DNA of 64,000 bases from Myxococcales bacterium (GTDB taxonomy: Bacteria; Myxococcota_A; Polyangia; Haliangiales; Haliangiaceae). The stretch lies in NCBI GenBank assembly GCA_024222395.1, contig JAAEPE010000556.1, positions 1-64,000 on the forward strand. The letters are read 5' to 3'. Position numbers and translations under genes: made by a program. The notes under the pieces were generated by a model. It saw only the letters and a list, made by a program, of their open reading frames with translations, was not told the origin of the DNA and ran no database searches. Shown here piece by piece: positions 44,392 to 55,418 of the stretch (its first letter is position 1; every line of letters starts with the position of its first letter).

Positions 44392-45900
44392 TTAGCGCCT
44401 AGCCCTTTCCTCAAGAATCTCTTCGCGAGTCTTTGCTGCCCCCGCGGTTTGGCGTTTGAGTGCTCGCCTGTGAAGTTGCATGAGGTCGTTGCGCCCCGGC
44501 GTGCGACGCTTTAGCTCCGCATCATCCTCGCCCGCCGGTTCCTCCGTCGCCGGACCTGTCGACGCAGCGACCGAGTCCTCCGATGCTTCCAGCACCGCCG
44601 CGGCACCTTCGTTGCGGGCGAGCTTGGTCACGCCTTCCGAATCCGCGAACTCTACAGTGAGCATGCGACCAAGGGCGTGGAAGTCGCTAACGGTGATTGG
44701 ATTCCATGTTGCTGCGGCGAGCGAGCGATCCTTGGGTTTCTCCCCCCTCACAACGTTGAGACGCCAGCTATCCCCAACCTCCGGAGGCAAGGTTACGCGC
44801 ATCGCATCGTCCATCCCTCGTACGTCGGCAAGGGGAATCGCAATCTCGACATCCCACCCCTCGTCTCTATCGCTTCTCTTGTCGGCCGTACCGTGAACGA
44901 CGACTGCCGATTTCATCTTCGATTCCCATTCGAAGTGATGCTTCTGTCCACGCCCCTTCGGGAACCAGGCATCGAAGTGCGCATTATTGGGATTGACCTG
45001 CAGCTCTATATAGCCCCGCCGGTTCTTATCCGCATCAATGAAGAGCTCAATCACATCCTCTTTCCAAAGGGTATCGTCCTTGTTCTTGAACTGGGAATAG
45101 ACGTCCCGATCTTCGGCTTGCACGAAAGCGTAGAGATACTCGTCATCCCAGAGGAGACGAGCCACCGTCTTGCCACCCACCTTGAGACCACCTTCTACAT
45201 CGGTAAAGTTCGGACTCATCGGAGAGTTCTTCCACGAGTCTTCATCGGCCTTGCCGTCAATTGTGATGGGGCCAGTCGCTTTACGGATGGCGTAATTGGG
45301 ATGCCCTTTGGCCTGCTTCGCGCCCCCACTCACTGAGAAGGTGAAGACGGGTGAGCGATGCTCCGCGTCCTTCGGCCCAGCGATAATGGGCATGCGGGAG
45401 TCCGTGCTTTGCCCGCCCTTGCGATACAGACCAACAGAGAGAGTTGCGGACTTGCCAGCCCAGGTCTCAGTCAGAGTGAACTTCTGTTCGTCGCGAATGA
45501 TCTCTCCGGACTTCCATTTCTTCGCAGGATGCCCGGTGCGCATATCGGTGGCATCGAGATTCATCCACTGGCCAGCGGTGCCGTTGAGATGCGAGAAGAT
45601 GCGCCACTCGCTGCCTGGCGGCTCTATGATCTCCCAGAAGTGGGTGATGGAGCCGGCTCCGCCGACGGAGAGCTGCTTGGTGCCGATACGATTTCCGAGA
45701 TAGCGAATCTTTCCGTCGAAGTCGACATTGACGACGTTGTCCAAATCCGAGGGAGCGACGGACAAGAGGTTTGCCTGCACATAGGCCTTGTCGATCTTGG
45801 GCTCAGGCGGCCCCTTCTCGACACAGGAACTTAGTGCTCCGGCCATAACTAGAGGCACAGCGAGAAGAGTGAGACCAAAGAGAGTGACTTCGCGTCGCAT
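44392..45900 (-). CDS. Lipoprotein with CBM9-like carbohydrate-binding domain
   Basis: About 502 residues. The true start is the ATG giving MRREVTLFGLTLLAVPLVMA with a lipobox at LSSC; a longer open frame upstream runs through MITE copy D and is spurious. An N-terminal beta domain (NVDFDGKIRYLGNRIGTKQL) precedes a family-9 carbohydrate-binding-like domain: GPITIDGKADEDSWKNSPMS, TVARLLWDDEYLYAFVQAED, DVIELFIDADKNRRGYIELQ and WDVEIAIPLADV. The C-terminal 80 residues are charged and Ala-rich, ending RARR. It likely binds glycans at the cell surface. Such proteins recur in Myxococcota, where the partner enzymes vary. Confidence 0.85.
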   Translation of the reverse strand: MRREVTLFGLTLLAVPLVMAGALSSCVEKGPPEPKIDKAYVQANLLSVAPSDLDNVVNVDFDGKIRYLGNRIGTKQLSVGGAGSITHFWEIIEPPGSEWRIFSHLNGTAGQWMNLDATDMRTGHPAKKWKSGEIIRDEQKFTLTETWAGKSATLSVGLYRKGGQSTDSRMPIIAGPKDAEHRSPVFTFSVSGGAKQAKGHPNYAIRKATGPITIDGKADEDSWKNSPMSPNFTDVEGGLKVGGKTVARLLWDDEYLYAFVQAEDRDVYSQFKNKDDTLWKEDVIELFIDADKNRRGYIELQVNPNNAHFDAWFPKGRGQKHHFEWESKMKSAVVVHGTADKRSDRDEGWDVEIAIPLADVRGMDDAMRVTLPPEVGDSWRLNVVRGEKPKDRSLAAATWNPITVSDFHALGRMLTVEFADSEGVTKLARNEGAAAVLEASEDSVAASTGPATEEPAGEDDAELKRRTPGRNDLMQLHRRALKRQTAGAAKTREEILEERARR

Positions 45901-45941
45901 TCCCGGCGTTGTACCACGGCGATTCGCGCTGCTGCGCCGGT

Positions 45942-46103
45942 CTAGACCGTCGAGCGAAAAGAATGACCAAGGATGGTGAGTTCTGATTTTTCGAGTGCAA
46001 GGCGCGAATGAGGATTTTGCCGGGGCAAATGACGAAATGAGCAACGCCGCAATCGGGAAAGCAGAACCATCAGACCGATCATTGTTTACACTCGGTGGTC
46101 TAG
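45942..46103 (-). mobile_element. MITE copy D (full length, 162 bp incl. CTAG ends)
   Basis: Reverse-orientation full copy, differing from copy A at 7 positions. It lies between the 5' end of the CBM9 gene and the 3' end of a decayed cyclic-nucleotide-domain gene; its right CTAG holds the TAG stop of that gene. Its sequence creates the false N-terminal extension of the CBM9 gene. Confidence 0.93.
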
Positions 46104-46480
46104 ATGATTAGGTCGTCGGCATCAACGATGGTCGCATCCGCCACCCCTTCGTTGACCTTCTCGCGGGATACAGGGAGCTTGTGGACCTGCGCCAAGAAAT
46201 CGGGATGCGCTCCTGCGAACTTGTCGAACTTGTCTCGGGAAACAGAGAGCAGTAGCGTCGAGCTAGATGCACCACAGCAAAGGTGGCGTCCTTCCTTCCC
46301 GGCATGGACATCTCACCGAATCCGTCACCAACAGCGAGTTTGAAAACGCAAGTATCACCGTCGAGGCACGCGGCTCTGAGCGTAGTCGAGCCGCGTGGAA
46401 TCACGACTGTGAGTCTTGGCTACCCGGTCGAGAAGAGCCGATGCTTGCCGCGTATTGCCATTTTCTCGAAGCGTCATAAC
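46100..46480 (-). pseudogene. Decayed cyclic-nucleotide-binding (CRP-type) domain
   Basis: The frame near the N-terminal side reads TCVFKLAVGDGFGEMSMPGR and KDATFAVVHLA, which is the phosphate-binding cassette of CNB domains (GDxFGE...RxA). The continuation TLLLSVSRDKFDKFAGAHPD and FLAQVHKLPVSREKVNE, ending DADDLII and TAG, is in a different frame, so a frameshift lies near 46250. The segment further upstream is too degraded to read as the start of the domain. The stop overlaps the CTAG of MITE copy D. Likely once a regulatory subunit-like protein; not intact now. Confidence 0.6.
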
Positions 46481-46670
46481 GCATAACGCAGGCGACGGCC
46501 AGGGAAACCGCTGCGAGATCGCAGGCGGCTCGTCCGAGGTCGGCCCAGAACTCGTCGGCGGCCTTCTTCTCGCCAAGGGCATGCGAGCACTCGGCTACGC
46601 GCCACCGGGCCCCGAGATCACGGGGCGATACGTGCAGCGGTCGGCAGCGGCCCCGAGCAGCATAGCTTCC

Positions 46671-47660
<990 letters not shown>

Positions 47661-47704
47661 ATCTCTAGCTTCCTACTTTCCGAAGCACTGCGCCGTGATC
47701 CTCG

Positions 47705-49708
47705 CTACTCGAGCATGCACTCGGGTAGATTCGGGTTCCTCTTACAGGGGTCGCGCCTTGGCGGTGGGGCGGGCTTGACGTCGGGTTTCACATCGGGCTT
47801 CACGTCGGGTTTCACGTCAGGCTTGTTGGGGCGGCTGCCACCTTTGCGAGATAGCCGACCTATTACCTTGGTTGAGCTGCCATCAAGGATGATCTGCTCA
47901 TCGTCGTGGCGCTTGAACTTGAGCACGACGCTAGTCGGATCGCTGGGAAGGACCTGCAACACCAATGGAGTCCGGCCGATCTTCTTGCCACCCTGGTAAA
48001 CCTTGGCACGTGAGGGCCTCGAGTCGAGAAGCACGGTGACTCGTTCAACCTCCGGGGGCTTGGGATTCAACGTCTCTCCGAGCGGAGGCTCTACTACCTT
48101 GGTGCCAGCATCAATCGAGGGCGGTATCGGGTCCGTTCCGACGTTCTGTGGATCGTCCTCGGTCCCATTCTTGGGGTAGGTCTCATCAGGATCCAAATTA
48201 TTCGGATCGTCCGTAGTTGGATCGGCAGTTGGATCGGGAGCGACGACCTTTGGGTTCTTGCGACTCCCGTTTGAAGCAGTTTCGCCTTCCTCAGCGTCCT
48301 CATCGCCACCGAGAACAAGGAAGGCGGCGGCTCCACCAGCGGCGGCGAACACGAGAACCAGCATCACGATAAGCCCAGCCTTGCTCTTGCGAGCGGGGCC
48401 AATGAGCGAATCAGAGGAACTCGCGTGCCCTGGATAGCTCGCAGACATTGGCGTGGCGATGCCCATATTGAGACTGCCACCGCCTTGATGACTGCCACCG
48501 CCTTGATGACTGCCGCCTTGATGAACGCCGCCGGTTTGATGGCCGCCACCGCCTTGATAACCGCCTTGATGACCGCCATCGGTTTGACGGCGGGCCTGAT
48601 GACCGCCACCAGCTTGAAGACCGTGCCCAGGCACCGCATAGGGCTGGCTCGCCTCATCTTGAATGATGGGCATCGCCGTAGGGGTGCCGGTATGAGGCTG
48701 GTAGCTACCGGAAGCATGGGCAACTGCTGCCGGGCCGCTCATAGACGGCGAATCGTGAGCAGGCACGTAGGTGCTCATGCCAGCACCCGCCATGCCACGG
48801 TAGAGAGGAACAAGCACCTCCAGGAGCTCGTTCATGCTCTGGTAGCGCTCGGCGGGTTCTTTCTTCATCGCTCGAAGAATGATGTTCTCAACACCCGGTG
48901 GCAGAGTGCGCCCGTTTTCACCAGCAGCGACGCTGGGAGCGGTGGGCTCGGATGTGATGTGCTGGGTGAGAATGCCCATGAAGGACTCCCCACCGAACGG
49001 CACGTCGCCACAGAAGACCTCGTACATAATCACGCCCATGGCGTAGACGTCGACTCGGTGATCGATGGCTTGCCCAAGAGCCTGCTCCGGCGCCATGTAG
49101 AACGGCGTTCCGAAAATCGTGCCGGTACGAGTAAGGTGATTCTCTCCCTCGGCTTGAGAAACCTTGGCGATACCAAAGTCGAGTAGCTTCGGAAGATCGG
49201 TGCCATCCGTACCGTGGGTGATGTAGATGTTCTCGGGCTTCATGTCCCGGTGGACGATGCCCTTGGCGTGGGCCGCCGCCAGACCGTGGCAAGTCTGAAT
49301 CAAGATGCGGAGGAGCCGTTCGGGCTGTAGGACATGTCCCTCAATAAGATCATTGAAGGGCATGCCAGCCAAGAGCTCCATGGCCAGATAGATGCGACCG
49401 TCTTCGAGTTTTCCGGAGTCCTCGATGCGGATGATGTTCTCGTGACCTATCGAGGAGGCAGTCATGGCCTCTTGCTCGAACCGCTTGACAGCCTCTTCGT
49501 TGGTGAGGACTTCGGCGCGAAGTAGTTTGATTGCTACGCTGCGAGCGATCCGCAGGTGGTCAGCCGCATAGACCTCGCCCATGCCGCCTTCGCCAAGCTT
49601 CGAAGTAAGGCGATAACGCTTGTCGATGACCTGTCCGATCATCGGATCCACCTCAGCATCCTCCACTGCGGAGCTCGATGCCGATGGCCCCTGCCCTTCA
49701 CTGCTCAT
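47705..49708 (-). CDS. Membrane Ser/Thr kinase with PEGA-type extracellular domain
   Basis: About 667 residues. The kinase domain is canonical: [52 protein letters not shown] and [13 protein letters not shown]. After a His/Gly-rich linker with GGxHQGG repeats comes one membrane helix ([20 protein letters not shown]), then an acidic stretch and a PEGA-like domain ([20 protein letters not shown] and [20 protein letters not shown]). Four KPDV repeats and a Cys-containing tail close the protein. This cytoplasmic kinase/membrane/PEGA layout is typical of Myxococcota. The ATG at 49708 is preferred to the TTG just upstream. Confidence 0.92.
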   Translation of the reverse strand: MSSEGQGPSASSSAVEDAEVDPMIGQVIDKRYRLTSKLGEGGMGEVYAADHLRIARSVAIKLLRAEVLTNEEAVKRFEQEAMTASSIGHENIIRIEDSGKLEDGRIYLAMELLAGMPFNDLIEGHVLQPERLLRILIQTCHGLAAAHAKGIVHRDMKPENIYITHGTDGTDLPKLLDFGIAKVSQAEGENHLTRTGTIFGTPFYMAPEQALGQAIDHRVDVYAMGVIMYEVFCGDVPFGGESFMGILTQHITSEPTAPSVAAGENGRTLPPGVENIILRAMKKEPAERYQSMNELLEVLVPLYRGMAGAGMSTYVPAHDSPSMSGPAAVAHASGSYQPHTGTPTAMPIIQDEASQPYAVPGHGLQAGGGHQARRQTDGGHQGGYQGGGGHQTGGVHQGGSHQGGGSHQGGGSLNMGIATPMSASYPGHASSSDSLIGPARKSKAGLIVMLVLVFAAAGGAAAFLVLGGDEDAEEGETASNGSRKNPKVVAPDPTADPTTDDPNNLDPDETYPKNGTEDDPQNVGTDPIPPSIDAGTKVVEPPLGETLNPKPPEVERVTVLLDSRPSRAKVYQGGKKIGRTPLVLQVLPSDPTSVVLKFKRHDDEQIILDGSSTKVIGRLSRKGGSRPNKPDVKPDVKPDVKPDVKPAPPPRRDPCKRNPNLPECMLE
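48478..48602 (-). repeat. Degenerate ~18-bp tandem repeats in the kinase linker
   Basis: Units of the form CCGCCTTGATGACTGCCA, encoding GGxHQGG (for example [27 protein letters not shown]). A second, shorter array of four 12-bp units coding KPDV lies at 47778-47825. Both are coding minisatellites, not CRISPR. Confidence 0.85.
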
Positions 49709-49762
49709 AATCAACTGGGATTATGACCGCGGTCTGGTGCTGTGTACAGGAAGAGAAGGACA

Positions 49763-50590
49763 CTACTCTGGAGAGCACGAGCCGACACCGAGGTCGCTCG
49801 CTTCCTTGGCTGAAACTTGATTCAGCACACACTGGCTTCCCGATGGACAAAGTTCTAGCTGTGGAGTTCCACACAGTTGGATAGACGAAGGATCCGGCTG
49901 GGGATTCATGCTCAGATCCGCCAGTACACAGGAACCTGTGATGCACCGTGGGATTTGGGAGGAATCGCAGACGTCGATCTCAGGACAGGCGGAACTTGGC
50001 GGGCAGGCCAGCTCATCAACGAGGGCCTCAGCATCTTCTGCGAGAGCAGCTCTGTCTTCGCCGCCTTGGGCGCAGCCGCAGCAATCTGCGGGGATCTGAA
50101 CGCAATCGGTGTCGATCTCACACTCGGCGAGATCCATCGATGGAGTCGCGCACTCGTTGGTGAGACAGCCCGCGTCATCTCGAATGAAGCCAAAGGCGCA
50201 GGTCTTGTCCGTCTGAATCGGCGAGCAAATCATGATGCACTCACCAGAATCACAGGTTGCCTCAACCGCAGGACAAAGCCCGGTGGGAGCCTCACAATCG
50301 ATGGCATCGCAGCCGGCGTCGTAGCCCTCACCCATGCGGGCGGCGAAACTTGGGCACTCGCAGCAGGTCGAGGCAGCCAATACGCAATCACTGGCTTGCG
50401 TGCACTGTTGGGGCTCGCCTAGACCATAGTCTCCCTCTTGGGGCGGTCCGAAGCCACCGCGGCCGCCGCCGTCGTCCGAGCCACCGCCCAAGGATAGTTC
50501 GCTGCTTTCACTGCCGAAGCAGCCACCTATCAGGAGGAGAGCCCCCCCCAAGATGAGGGCAAGGCGAAGCATGGAAAGCGGGCGAGTCAT
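49763..50590 (-). CDS. Cys-rich lipoprotein with two repeated modules
   Basis: A 275-residue exported protein. The signal peptide (MLRLALILGGALLLIGGC) has a lipobox; a Gly/Asp-rich linker follows. Two homologous Cys modules are visible: CTQASDCVLAASTCCECPSF ... CDAIDCEAPTGLC and CEIDTDCVQIPADCCGCAQG ... CPPSSACPEIDVC, each with a CC pair and then a CxxxxC exit. The tail has further Cys (CGTPQLELCPSGSQC). Such disulphide-rich lipoproteins are common in Myxococcota; no function is known. It lies directly upstream of the kinase gene, same strand. Confidence 0.75.
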   Translation of the reverse strand: MTRPLSMLRLALILGGALLLIGGCFGSESSELSLGGGSDDGGGRGGFGPPQEGDYGLGEPQQCTQASDCVLAASTCCECPSFAARMGEGYDAGCDAIDCEAPTGLCPAVEATCDSGECIMICSPIQTDKTCAFGFIRDDAGCLTNECATPSMDLAECEIDTDCVQIPADCCGCAQGGEDRAALAEDAEALVDELACPPSSACPEIDVCDSSQIPRCITGSCVLADLSMNPQPDPSSIQLCGTPQLELCPSGSQCVLNQVSAKEASDLGVGSCSPE

Positions 50591-50738
50591 CGTATGCCCA
50601 TAGATTATAGCAGGAGCTGTGCCGTCACCAAGGGGCTGAAATCAGGAAATCCCGCCTCACTTTTCTGAGAGCTTACACCAAGTGACGTTCACGAAGCCGC
50701 GAATTCGGGTTGTCGTAGCCAACTGATACGTAGCCGCC

Positions 50739-51383
50739 ATGGCACCCGTTGCACCAACCAAGACCGATCGCAAACTCGAAGACAAAATGCTGGCTGCCGC
50801 TGGCGATCCTCAGCGCTCGAACGTCATCGCCAAGGCGCGGACCTTCAAACGCTCGTGGCTAGAGCTGGCCGAGGCCTTGACCGGAGTACTCGAGCGAGGC
50901 TCTTGGGAGGGCTGGGGCTACAGGAGCTTTGATGCGTACTGCAAGAAAGAGCTGCAAATTACGCCGAGTACGGCAGCCAAACTCACCGGTAGCTTCCGCT
51001 TTCTGAAGACCAGCGCACCCACGATCATTGAGCGCTCACACGCCACACCTGAGGCCCCAGTCCCAGATGTGAAGACCGTGGATTTCGTTCAGCGAGCCGA
51101 AGAGCGAGGCGCCGCAGATGAAGACACCATGGCTGAAATCCGCCGGGTAGCCTTCGACGAGGGGGCACGAGCTCCCATGCTCGCGAGGCGCTTTAAGTCG
51201 GTGGCCTTTCCGGTTAGCGACGCGGACGCACAGAGCAAGCTTCTGAGCCAACTCGGCAGCACCAGCCGAAAGCTCGCAGCACTCATCGCCGAACCCAATC
51301 TCCCTGTCCCGCACGACATTGCGGCCCAGGTGGAGCAGGCGATCGGCAAGCTGCTCGAGTCAATCGAAGACAAGCTGGCCTGA
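50739..51383 (+). CDS. Helical protein, unknown function
   Basis: A 214-residue protein without signal or membrane segment. It looks all-helical: RTFKRSWLELAEALTGVLER, SWEGWGYRSFDAYCKKELQI, TPSTAAKLTGSFRFLKTSAP, and a C-terminal coiled coil with QLGSTSRKLAALI. The first part (GSWxxWGYxSFDAYCxxEL) recalls DUF3102-like or phage-derived DNA-binding helices, but I am not sure. A TGA stop is followed 13 nt later by a membrane protein gene. Likely cytoplasmic. Confidence 0.6.
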   Translation: MAPVAPTKTDRKLEDKMLAAAGDPQRSNVIAKARTFKRSWLELAEALTGVLERGSWEGWGYRSFDAYCKKELQITPSTAAKLTGSFRFLKTSAPTIIERSHATPEAPVPDVKTVDFVQRAEERGAADEDTMAEIRRVAFDEGARAPMLARRFKSVAFPVSDADAQSKLLSQLGSTSRKLAALIAEPNLPVPHDIAAQVEQAIGKLLESIEDKLA

Positions 51384-51395
51384 TACGCTCGGGAC

Positions 51396-52286
51396 ATGGC
51401 TCGCCCCTATCGTCCCACAAGGCGCCCGACGATTCGGGCGACAGCGGCGCTGCTCTGTGCGGGCGTCGGTGTGGCGCTCTTGCTCTCGGTTGGCTGGCCA
51501 CTGCTCGGCGGCTTGGGAGACATCCTCATTATCGGCACCGTCGCGCGCGCACTACTAATAGGACTTCTTCTGAGCGCAGTCTTAGCGAGAACAGCCTTCG
51601 CGCATTCTTGGGCAGCAGCCACCATTGCGATCTTCGCGACCGCGATGGCGATTCTCGGGGCACACCATCAGAGGCATCTCGAAAACCGTTCCGAAGGCCT
51701 CGTACAGGCCGAAGATCAGCGACTGCGGAGCCTGGGCTTCGGTCGAGATGCTCTCGAAATCGATCAGGAGTACAGGGAAAACGTCGAAAGGCTCTCGTTC
51801 GGCAACTATGTGCGCGAGTACTTCGGATTCGCAAGCGCATCGAACGGAGAGAGTGGGGATGGCGCAGCGAGCAAGGTTGGGCCAGGCCTTGGCGTCGGGC
51901 TCTACATCGTCGAACTTCTCATCGCCCTGCTCGCTTCGACCTACTTCCCTGTCGGACGGGCCAGCGAGCCAGCCTGCTCCGACTGCGGCCGCTGGTTGAT
52001 AGAGAACGAGCCACGCCGAGTGGCCCACGGCGTCTCCTCTGAGTTTATCGGAGCGATTAGGGGTGGCGCGAGCGAGGACGCTTTCGCACTGCTCAAGGCA
52101 CCCGATACGAGGGAATACGTTGAGCTCTGCGTCGCGAGCTGCCCGGCTCGTTGTAATGGCGCTGCGTCCGTCTTGCGAATTCGAGATTTCACCATACCAA
52201 GGGGCTCGGGCGAACTTGTCATGCGCCACAGAGCCGACCTTGTGCTCTCTGGCTCCGAAGCCTTCGCATTGGAGAGCAATTCGTGA
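51396..52286 (+). CDS. Membrane protein, unknown function
   Basis: A 296-residue protein. Three N-terminal hydrophobic segments (TAALLCAGVGVALLLSV, IGTVARALLIGLLLSAVLAR and AAATIAIFATAMAILGAH) and one near residue 165-185 (GVGLYIVELLIALLAS) predict four helices. The C-terminal 100 residues are soluble, with CSDCGRWL and CPARCNGAA suggesting a metal site or disulphides. No family recognised. It overlaps the YihY gene by 4 nt and follows the helical protein closely, making a three-gene unit. Confidence 0.6.
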   Translation: MARPYRPTRRPTIRATAALLCAGVGVALLLSVGWPLLGGLGDILIIGTVARALLIGLLLSAVLARTAFAHSWAAATIAIFATAMAILGAHHQRHLENRSEGLVQAEDQRLRSLGFGRDALEIDQEYRENVERLSFGNYVREYFGFASASNGESGDGAASKVGPGLGVGLYIVELLIALLASTYFPVGRASEPACSDCGRWLIENEPRRVAHGVSSEFIGAIRGGASEDAFALLKAPDTREYVELCVASCPARCNGAASVLRIRDFTIPRGSGELVMRHRADLVLSGSEAFALESNS

Positions 52287-53653
52287 GCGGAGAGCGCAAA
52301 GATGTCCCAAATCCGAAGCCAACCAAGCCCCTGCGACGAGTAAAGAACCGGGTCGTCGAGAAGGTGAAAGACGCGGAGGATAGGGCCCGCCAAAGTGAGC
52401 GCACGCGCGTGCGCGCCTCGCTCTACGTGTGGCGACTCTCCATTCAAGTCATATCCCAGTGGCGTGGCGACCGCTGCCCGCAGCAGGCGGCCGGTCTCTC
52501 CTTTCAGTCCGTGCTCTCCGTGGTGCCTGCCCTCGCCCTGGCAATGGCAGCATTTCGAGCAACCGGCCTAATGGAGGCGGAATCCAGCCTCATCAAGTTC
52601 TTGGCCAGCGAGTACTTGCCGCTCTCGGAAGAAGAGATCTCGGAGAAGCTGCTCAGCCTCTCGGAAAACATAACCTTCGAAAGCATGGGGCTCGTCGGGC
52701 TCATCACGACCCTGCTCATAGCCTTCTTTACCTTCAATTCTCTCGAACAAACCATCAATCACATCTGGCGAGTTGAGAAGCGTCGCTCGTTCTTCAGAAG
52801 GCTCATCGCATTCTATCTCACCGCCACCATTGGCTCAGTGATGGTAGGGCTTTCGCTCTACCAAGCTGCTCAATTTGGTCTCACCGACGGGTGGTCCGGT
52901 GTTATTCTTAGTGTCCTCATTGCCTTTGGAGCGATCTTCTTAGCCAACTACTTCTTGCCGAACACCAAGGTGCGCATCAAGGCTGCAATCGTCGGCGCCC
53001 TGGTCACGACCTTCGCCTCAGAGATAGCGAAGTTAGCATTTGCGGCGTACGTAACCCGCTTTGCGATGGACCGCTACTCGGGCATCTACGGCACGCTCGC
53101 AGCAGTCCCGCTGTGTTTGGTTTGGATCTACTGGTCTTGGCTCATGCTGCTTCTGGGGGTGGAGGTTAGCCACAGCGTGCAGAACCTCAGGCTGCTAGAA
53201 GGCAGTACTAGGAGGGTGCACGTTGATCTCGCAGGTGAGCTTGAGCGCTCGATCAATGGCCGAACCGGCGCCCGAATCGTAGCTGCGATTGCCAGTGCGG
53301 AGGCCGCCGGAGAGTCCGGCCTCTCTCGTTTCCGGCTCTCACACGATTTCGCGCTGAGCGCCGACGCCATTCGGATCATCACCACTCGACTGCGTGATGC
53401 GAAGATTCTTAGTGAATCCACTTCCGACGATTTGTGGTCTCTTACGGGGCCCGCGACAGACATTACTGTGCTCGACGTCTTTGATGCATTTCGCGGCACG
53501 AGCGAACTCGAAAGCCTGCAATTCGAAGAGTCTGAGAGCACAGAGAATCTCACCTACGCCGAGGGCAAACTCGCAGAACTCGTCGGCAAGAACCGAGATG
53601 CTGCTCAGAGCTATTCCATCGCTCACCTCTGTGATAACGACCCAACAGCATAG
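52283..53653 (+). CDS. YihY/UPF0761-family membrane protein with C-terminal extension
   Basis: A 456-residue protein starting at GTG. The core has the YihY (formerly RNase BN) pattern: RGDRCPQQAAGLSFQSVLSV near residue 60, LIAFFTFNSLEQTINHIWRV, and YGTLAAVPLCLVWIYWSWLM, with six membrane helices. The N-terminus is highly charged (KNRVVEKVKDAEDRARQSER). After the membrane part comes a 150-residue soluble domain (SRFRLSHDFALSADAIRIIT, RLRDAKILSESTSDDLWSL) that looks like a winged-helix unit, seen in some but not all family members. The function is unknown. Confidence 0.85.
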   Translation: MSGERKDVPNPKPTKPLRRVKNRVVEKVKDAEDRARQSERTRVRASLYVWRLSIQVISQWRGDRCPQQAAGLSFQSVLSVVPALALAMAAFRATGLMEAESSLIKFLASEYLPLSEEEISEKLLSLSENITFESMGLVGLITTLLIAFFTFNSLEQTINHIWRVEKRRSFFRRLIAFYLTATIGSVMVGLSLYQAAQFGLTDGWSGVILSVLIAFGAIFLANYFLPNTKVRIKAAIVGALVTTFASEIAKLAFAAYVTRFAMDRYSGIYGTLAAVPLCLVWIYWSWLMLLLGVEVSHSVQNLRLLEGSTRRVHVDLAGELERSINGRTGARIVAAIASAEAAGESGLSRFRLSHDFALSADAIRIITTRLRDAKILSESTSDDLWSLTGPATDITVLDVFDAFRGTSELESLQFEESESTENLTYAEGKLAELVGKNRDAAQSYSIAHLCDNDPTA

Positions 53654-53662
53654 GAATCCCCC

Positions 53663-55306
53663 ATGAGTGAACTCACCCAATCTCCCGCCTGGAAGGCCCT
53701 AGAGGCCCATCTTCTAGCGACTCAAGATACGAGCATCAAAGACCACTTTGACAGTGACCCAGAGCGCTTCAAGACTTTTAGTCGACACCTGCCGGGAATA
53801 CTCTTCGACTTTTCCAAGCACCGGATCACGGGGGAGACGTTGAGCCTTCTAATCGACTTGGCCAAGCAAGCTGGAATTTCCGCCTATGTCGAGGAGATGT
53901 TCTCCGGTCAAACGATAAACACCACTGAAGGCCGAGCGGTCTTGCATACAGCCCTCCGCAATCGCATGGCGCGGACAATCGAAGTCGATGACGAGGACGT
54001 CATGCCTGGGATCCGCTCGGTCCTTGCCAAGATGCGCACGTTCTCAGAGGCTGTTCGTGGTGGTACGCATCTCGGACACACTGGAAAGCCCATCACCGAC
54101 ATCGTCAATATCGGTATCGGCGGTTCGGACCTTGGCCCCGTCATGGTTACCGAGGCGCTGAAGCCCTATTGGCAAGAGGGCCTCGCCGTGCATTTCGTCT
54201 CGAACGTCGACGGAACACACTTGGCCGAAACGGTAAAGGGGCTCTCGCCTGAGACGACCTTATTCTGCGTTGCATCAAAGACATTCACGACCCAAGAGAC
54301 CATCACCAATGCGACCTCGGCCCGAGAATGGTTACTCGCTTCGCTGGGGGACAAAGCTGCAGTAGCAAAGCACTTCGTCGCCCTCTCGACCAACGAGGCG
54401 GCGGTCGCGGAATTCGGAATCGATACGAGAAATGTGTTCGGTTTTTGGGATTGGGTCGGCGGGCGCTACTCTCTCTGGTCTGCCATCGGGCTCCCCATCG
54501 CGCTCATCATCGGCATGGACCGCTTTGAAGAACTCTTGCAAGGAGCGCACGAAGCAGACAAGCACTTTTGCACAGCGCCCCTCGAAGAGAACGTCCCTGT
54601 GATCATGGCGATGCTGGGCATCTGGTATCAGAACTTCTACGACGCCCACTCCCACGCAATCCTGCCCTACGACCAATACATGCATCGATTTGCCGCCTAC
54701 TTCCAACAGGGCGATATGGAGAGCAACGGCAAATACGTCGATCGCGATGGCAATGCTATCGATGACTACACCACCGGCTCCGTTGTATGGGGAGAGCCCG
54801 GTACCAACGGGCAACACGCCTTCTACCAACTCATACACCAAGGAACGCGCTTGGTGCCATGCGACTTCATTGCCCCAATTCGCAGTCACAATGCACTGGG
54901 GCAACACCACGACATCTTGATGGCGAACTTCTTCGCGCAAACCGAGGCACTGATGACGGGCAAGGGGGCCGAACAAGTTCGCGCAGAGCTAGCCGCTGCT
55001 GGCATGACAGATCGGGAAGACTTGGTCGCTCACAGAACATTCACAGGCAATCGGCCCACGACCTCCATCCTCGTCGACCAGGTAGACGCAAAGACCTTGG
55101 GACGGCTCGTGGCCCTCTACGAGCACAAGATTTTCGTGCAGGGCATCGTCTGGAACATCAACAGCTTCGATCAATGGGGCGTCGAACTCGGCAAGCAGCT
55201 AGCGAAGGTGATCCTGCCCGAGTTCACGTGCGAAGCCCCCGTGACCTCGCACGATGCCTCGACCAATGGCCTCATCAATCGCTACAGAGAGGGCCGGCGC
55301 CAGTAG
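53663..55306 (+). CDS. pgi: Glucose-6-phosphate isomerase
   Basis: A 547-residue complete Pgi. [15 protein letters not shown]-like sequence ([16 protein letters not shown]) binds the sugar phosphate; [17 protein letters not shown] is the PGI signature 1 and [18 protein letters not shown] signature 2. Glu and His catalytic residues are within GANDQHAFYQL-equivalent [16 protein letters not shown]. It interconverts glucose 6-phosphate and fructose 6-phosphate. The length is the usual long-form. It starts 9 nt after the YihY gene, which may make it a member of that transcription unit, though no functional link is evident. Confidence 0.96.
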   Translation: MSELTQSPAWKALEAHLLATQDTSIKDHFDSDPERFKTFSRHLPGILFDFSKHRITGETLSLLIDLAKQAGISAYVEEMFSGQTINTTEGRAVLHTALRNRMARTIEVDDEDVMPGIRSVLAKMRTFSEAVRGGTHLGHTGKPITDIVNIGIGGSDLGPVMVTEALKPYWQEGLAVHFVSNVDGTHLAETVKGLSPETTLFCVASKTFTTQETITNATSAREWLLASLGDKAAVAKHFVALSTNEAAVAEFGIDTRNVFGFWDWVGGRYSLWSAIGLPIALIIGMDRFEELLQGAHEADKHFCTAPLEENVPVIMAMLGIWYQNFYDAHSHAILPYDQYMHRFAAYFQQGDMESNGKYVDRDGNAIDDYTTGSVVWGEPGTNGQHAFYQLIHQGTRLVPCDFIAPIRSHNALGQHHDILMANFFAQTEALMTGKGAEQVRAELAAAGMTDREDLVAHRTFTGNRPTTSILVDQVDAKTLGRLVALYEHKIFVQGIVWNINSFDQWGVELGKQLAKVILPEFTCEAPVTSHDASTNGLINRYREGRRQ

Positions 55307-55418
55307 TATCGGATGCGGAACGTTCGATGCGTGTTGCGGCAAGTACCCCGCTCAGGGCTCTGAGAAGTTCCGGGGGTTCATCGATGTGTTGGAATACGCA
55401 TCGATGATGCCGGCGGAA

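Noticed and set aside
45901-46044. N-terminal extension of the CBM9 lipoprotein gene starting MLISSFAPAKSSFAPC
   Set aside because: It is a translation of MITE copy D. Similar peptides appear wherever the element occurs, and the internal ATG gives a proper lipoprotein signal.
46490-46670. Plus-strand open frame reading ELVGGLLLAKGMRALGYAPP and GPEITGRYVQRSAAA
   Set aside because: It looks somewhat protein-like, perhaps the C-terminus of another decayed gene, but I could not match it to any family and it lacks a credible start.
48478-48602. CRISPR-like array of short repeats
   Set aside because: The units are contiguous, degenerate, in frame inside a kinase gene, and there are no unique spacers.
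51582-52322. 246-codon minus-strand ORF opposite the membrane protein gene
   Set aside because: Antisense shadow; the plus-strand frame has helices, tight spacing and an ATGA-type overlap with the next gene.
54332-54976. 214-codon minus-strand ORF inside pgi
   Set aside because: Antisense to a textbook Pgi sequence with both family signatures.
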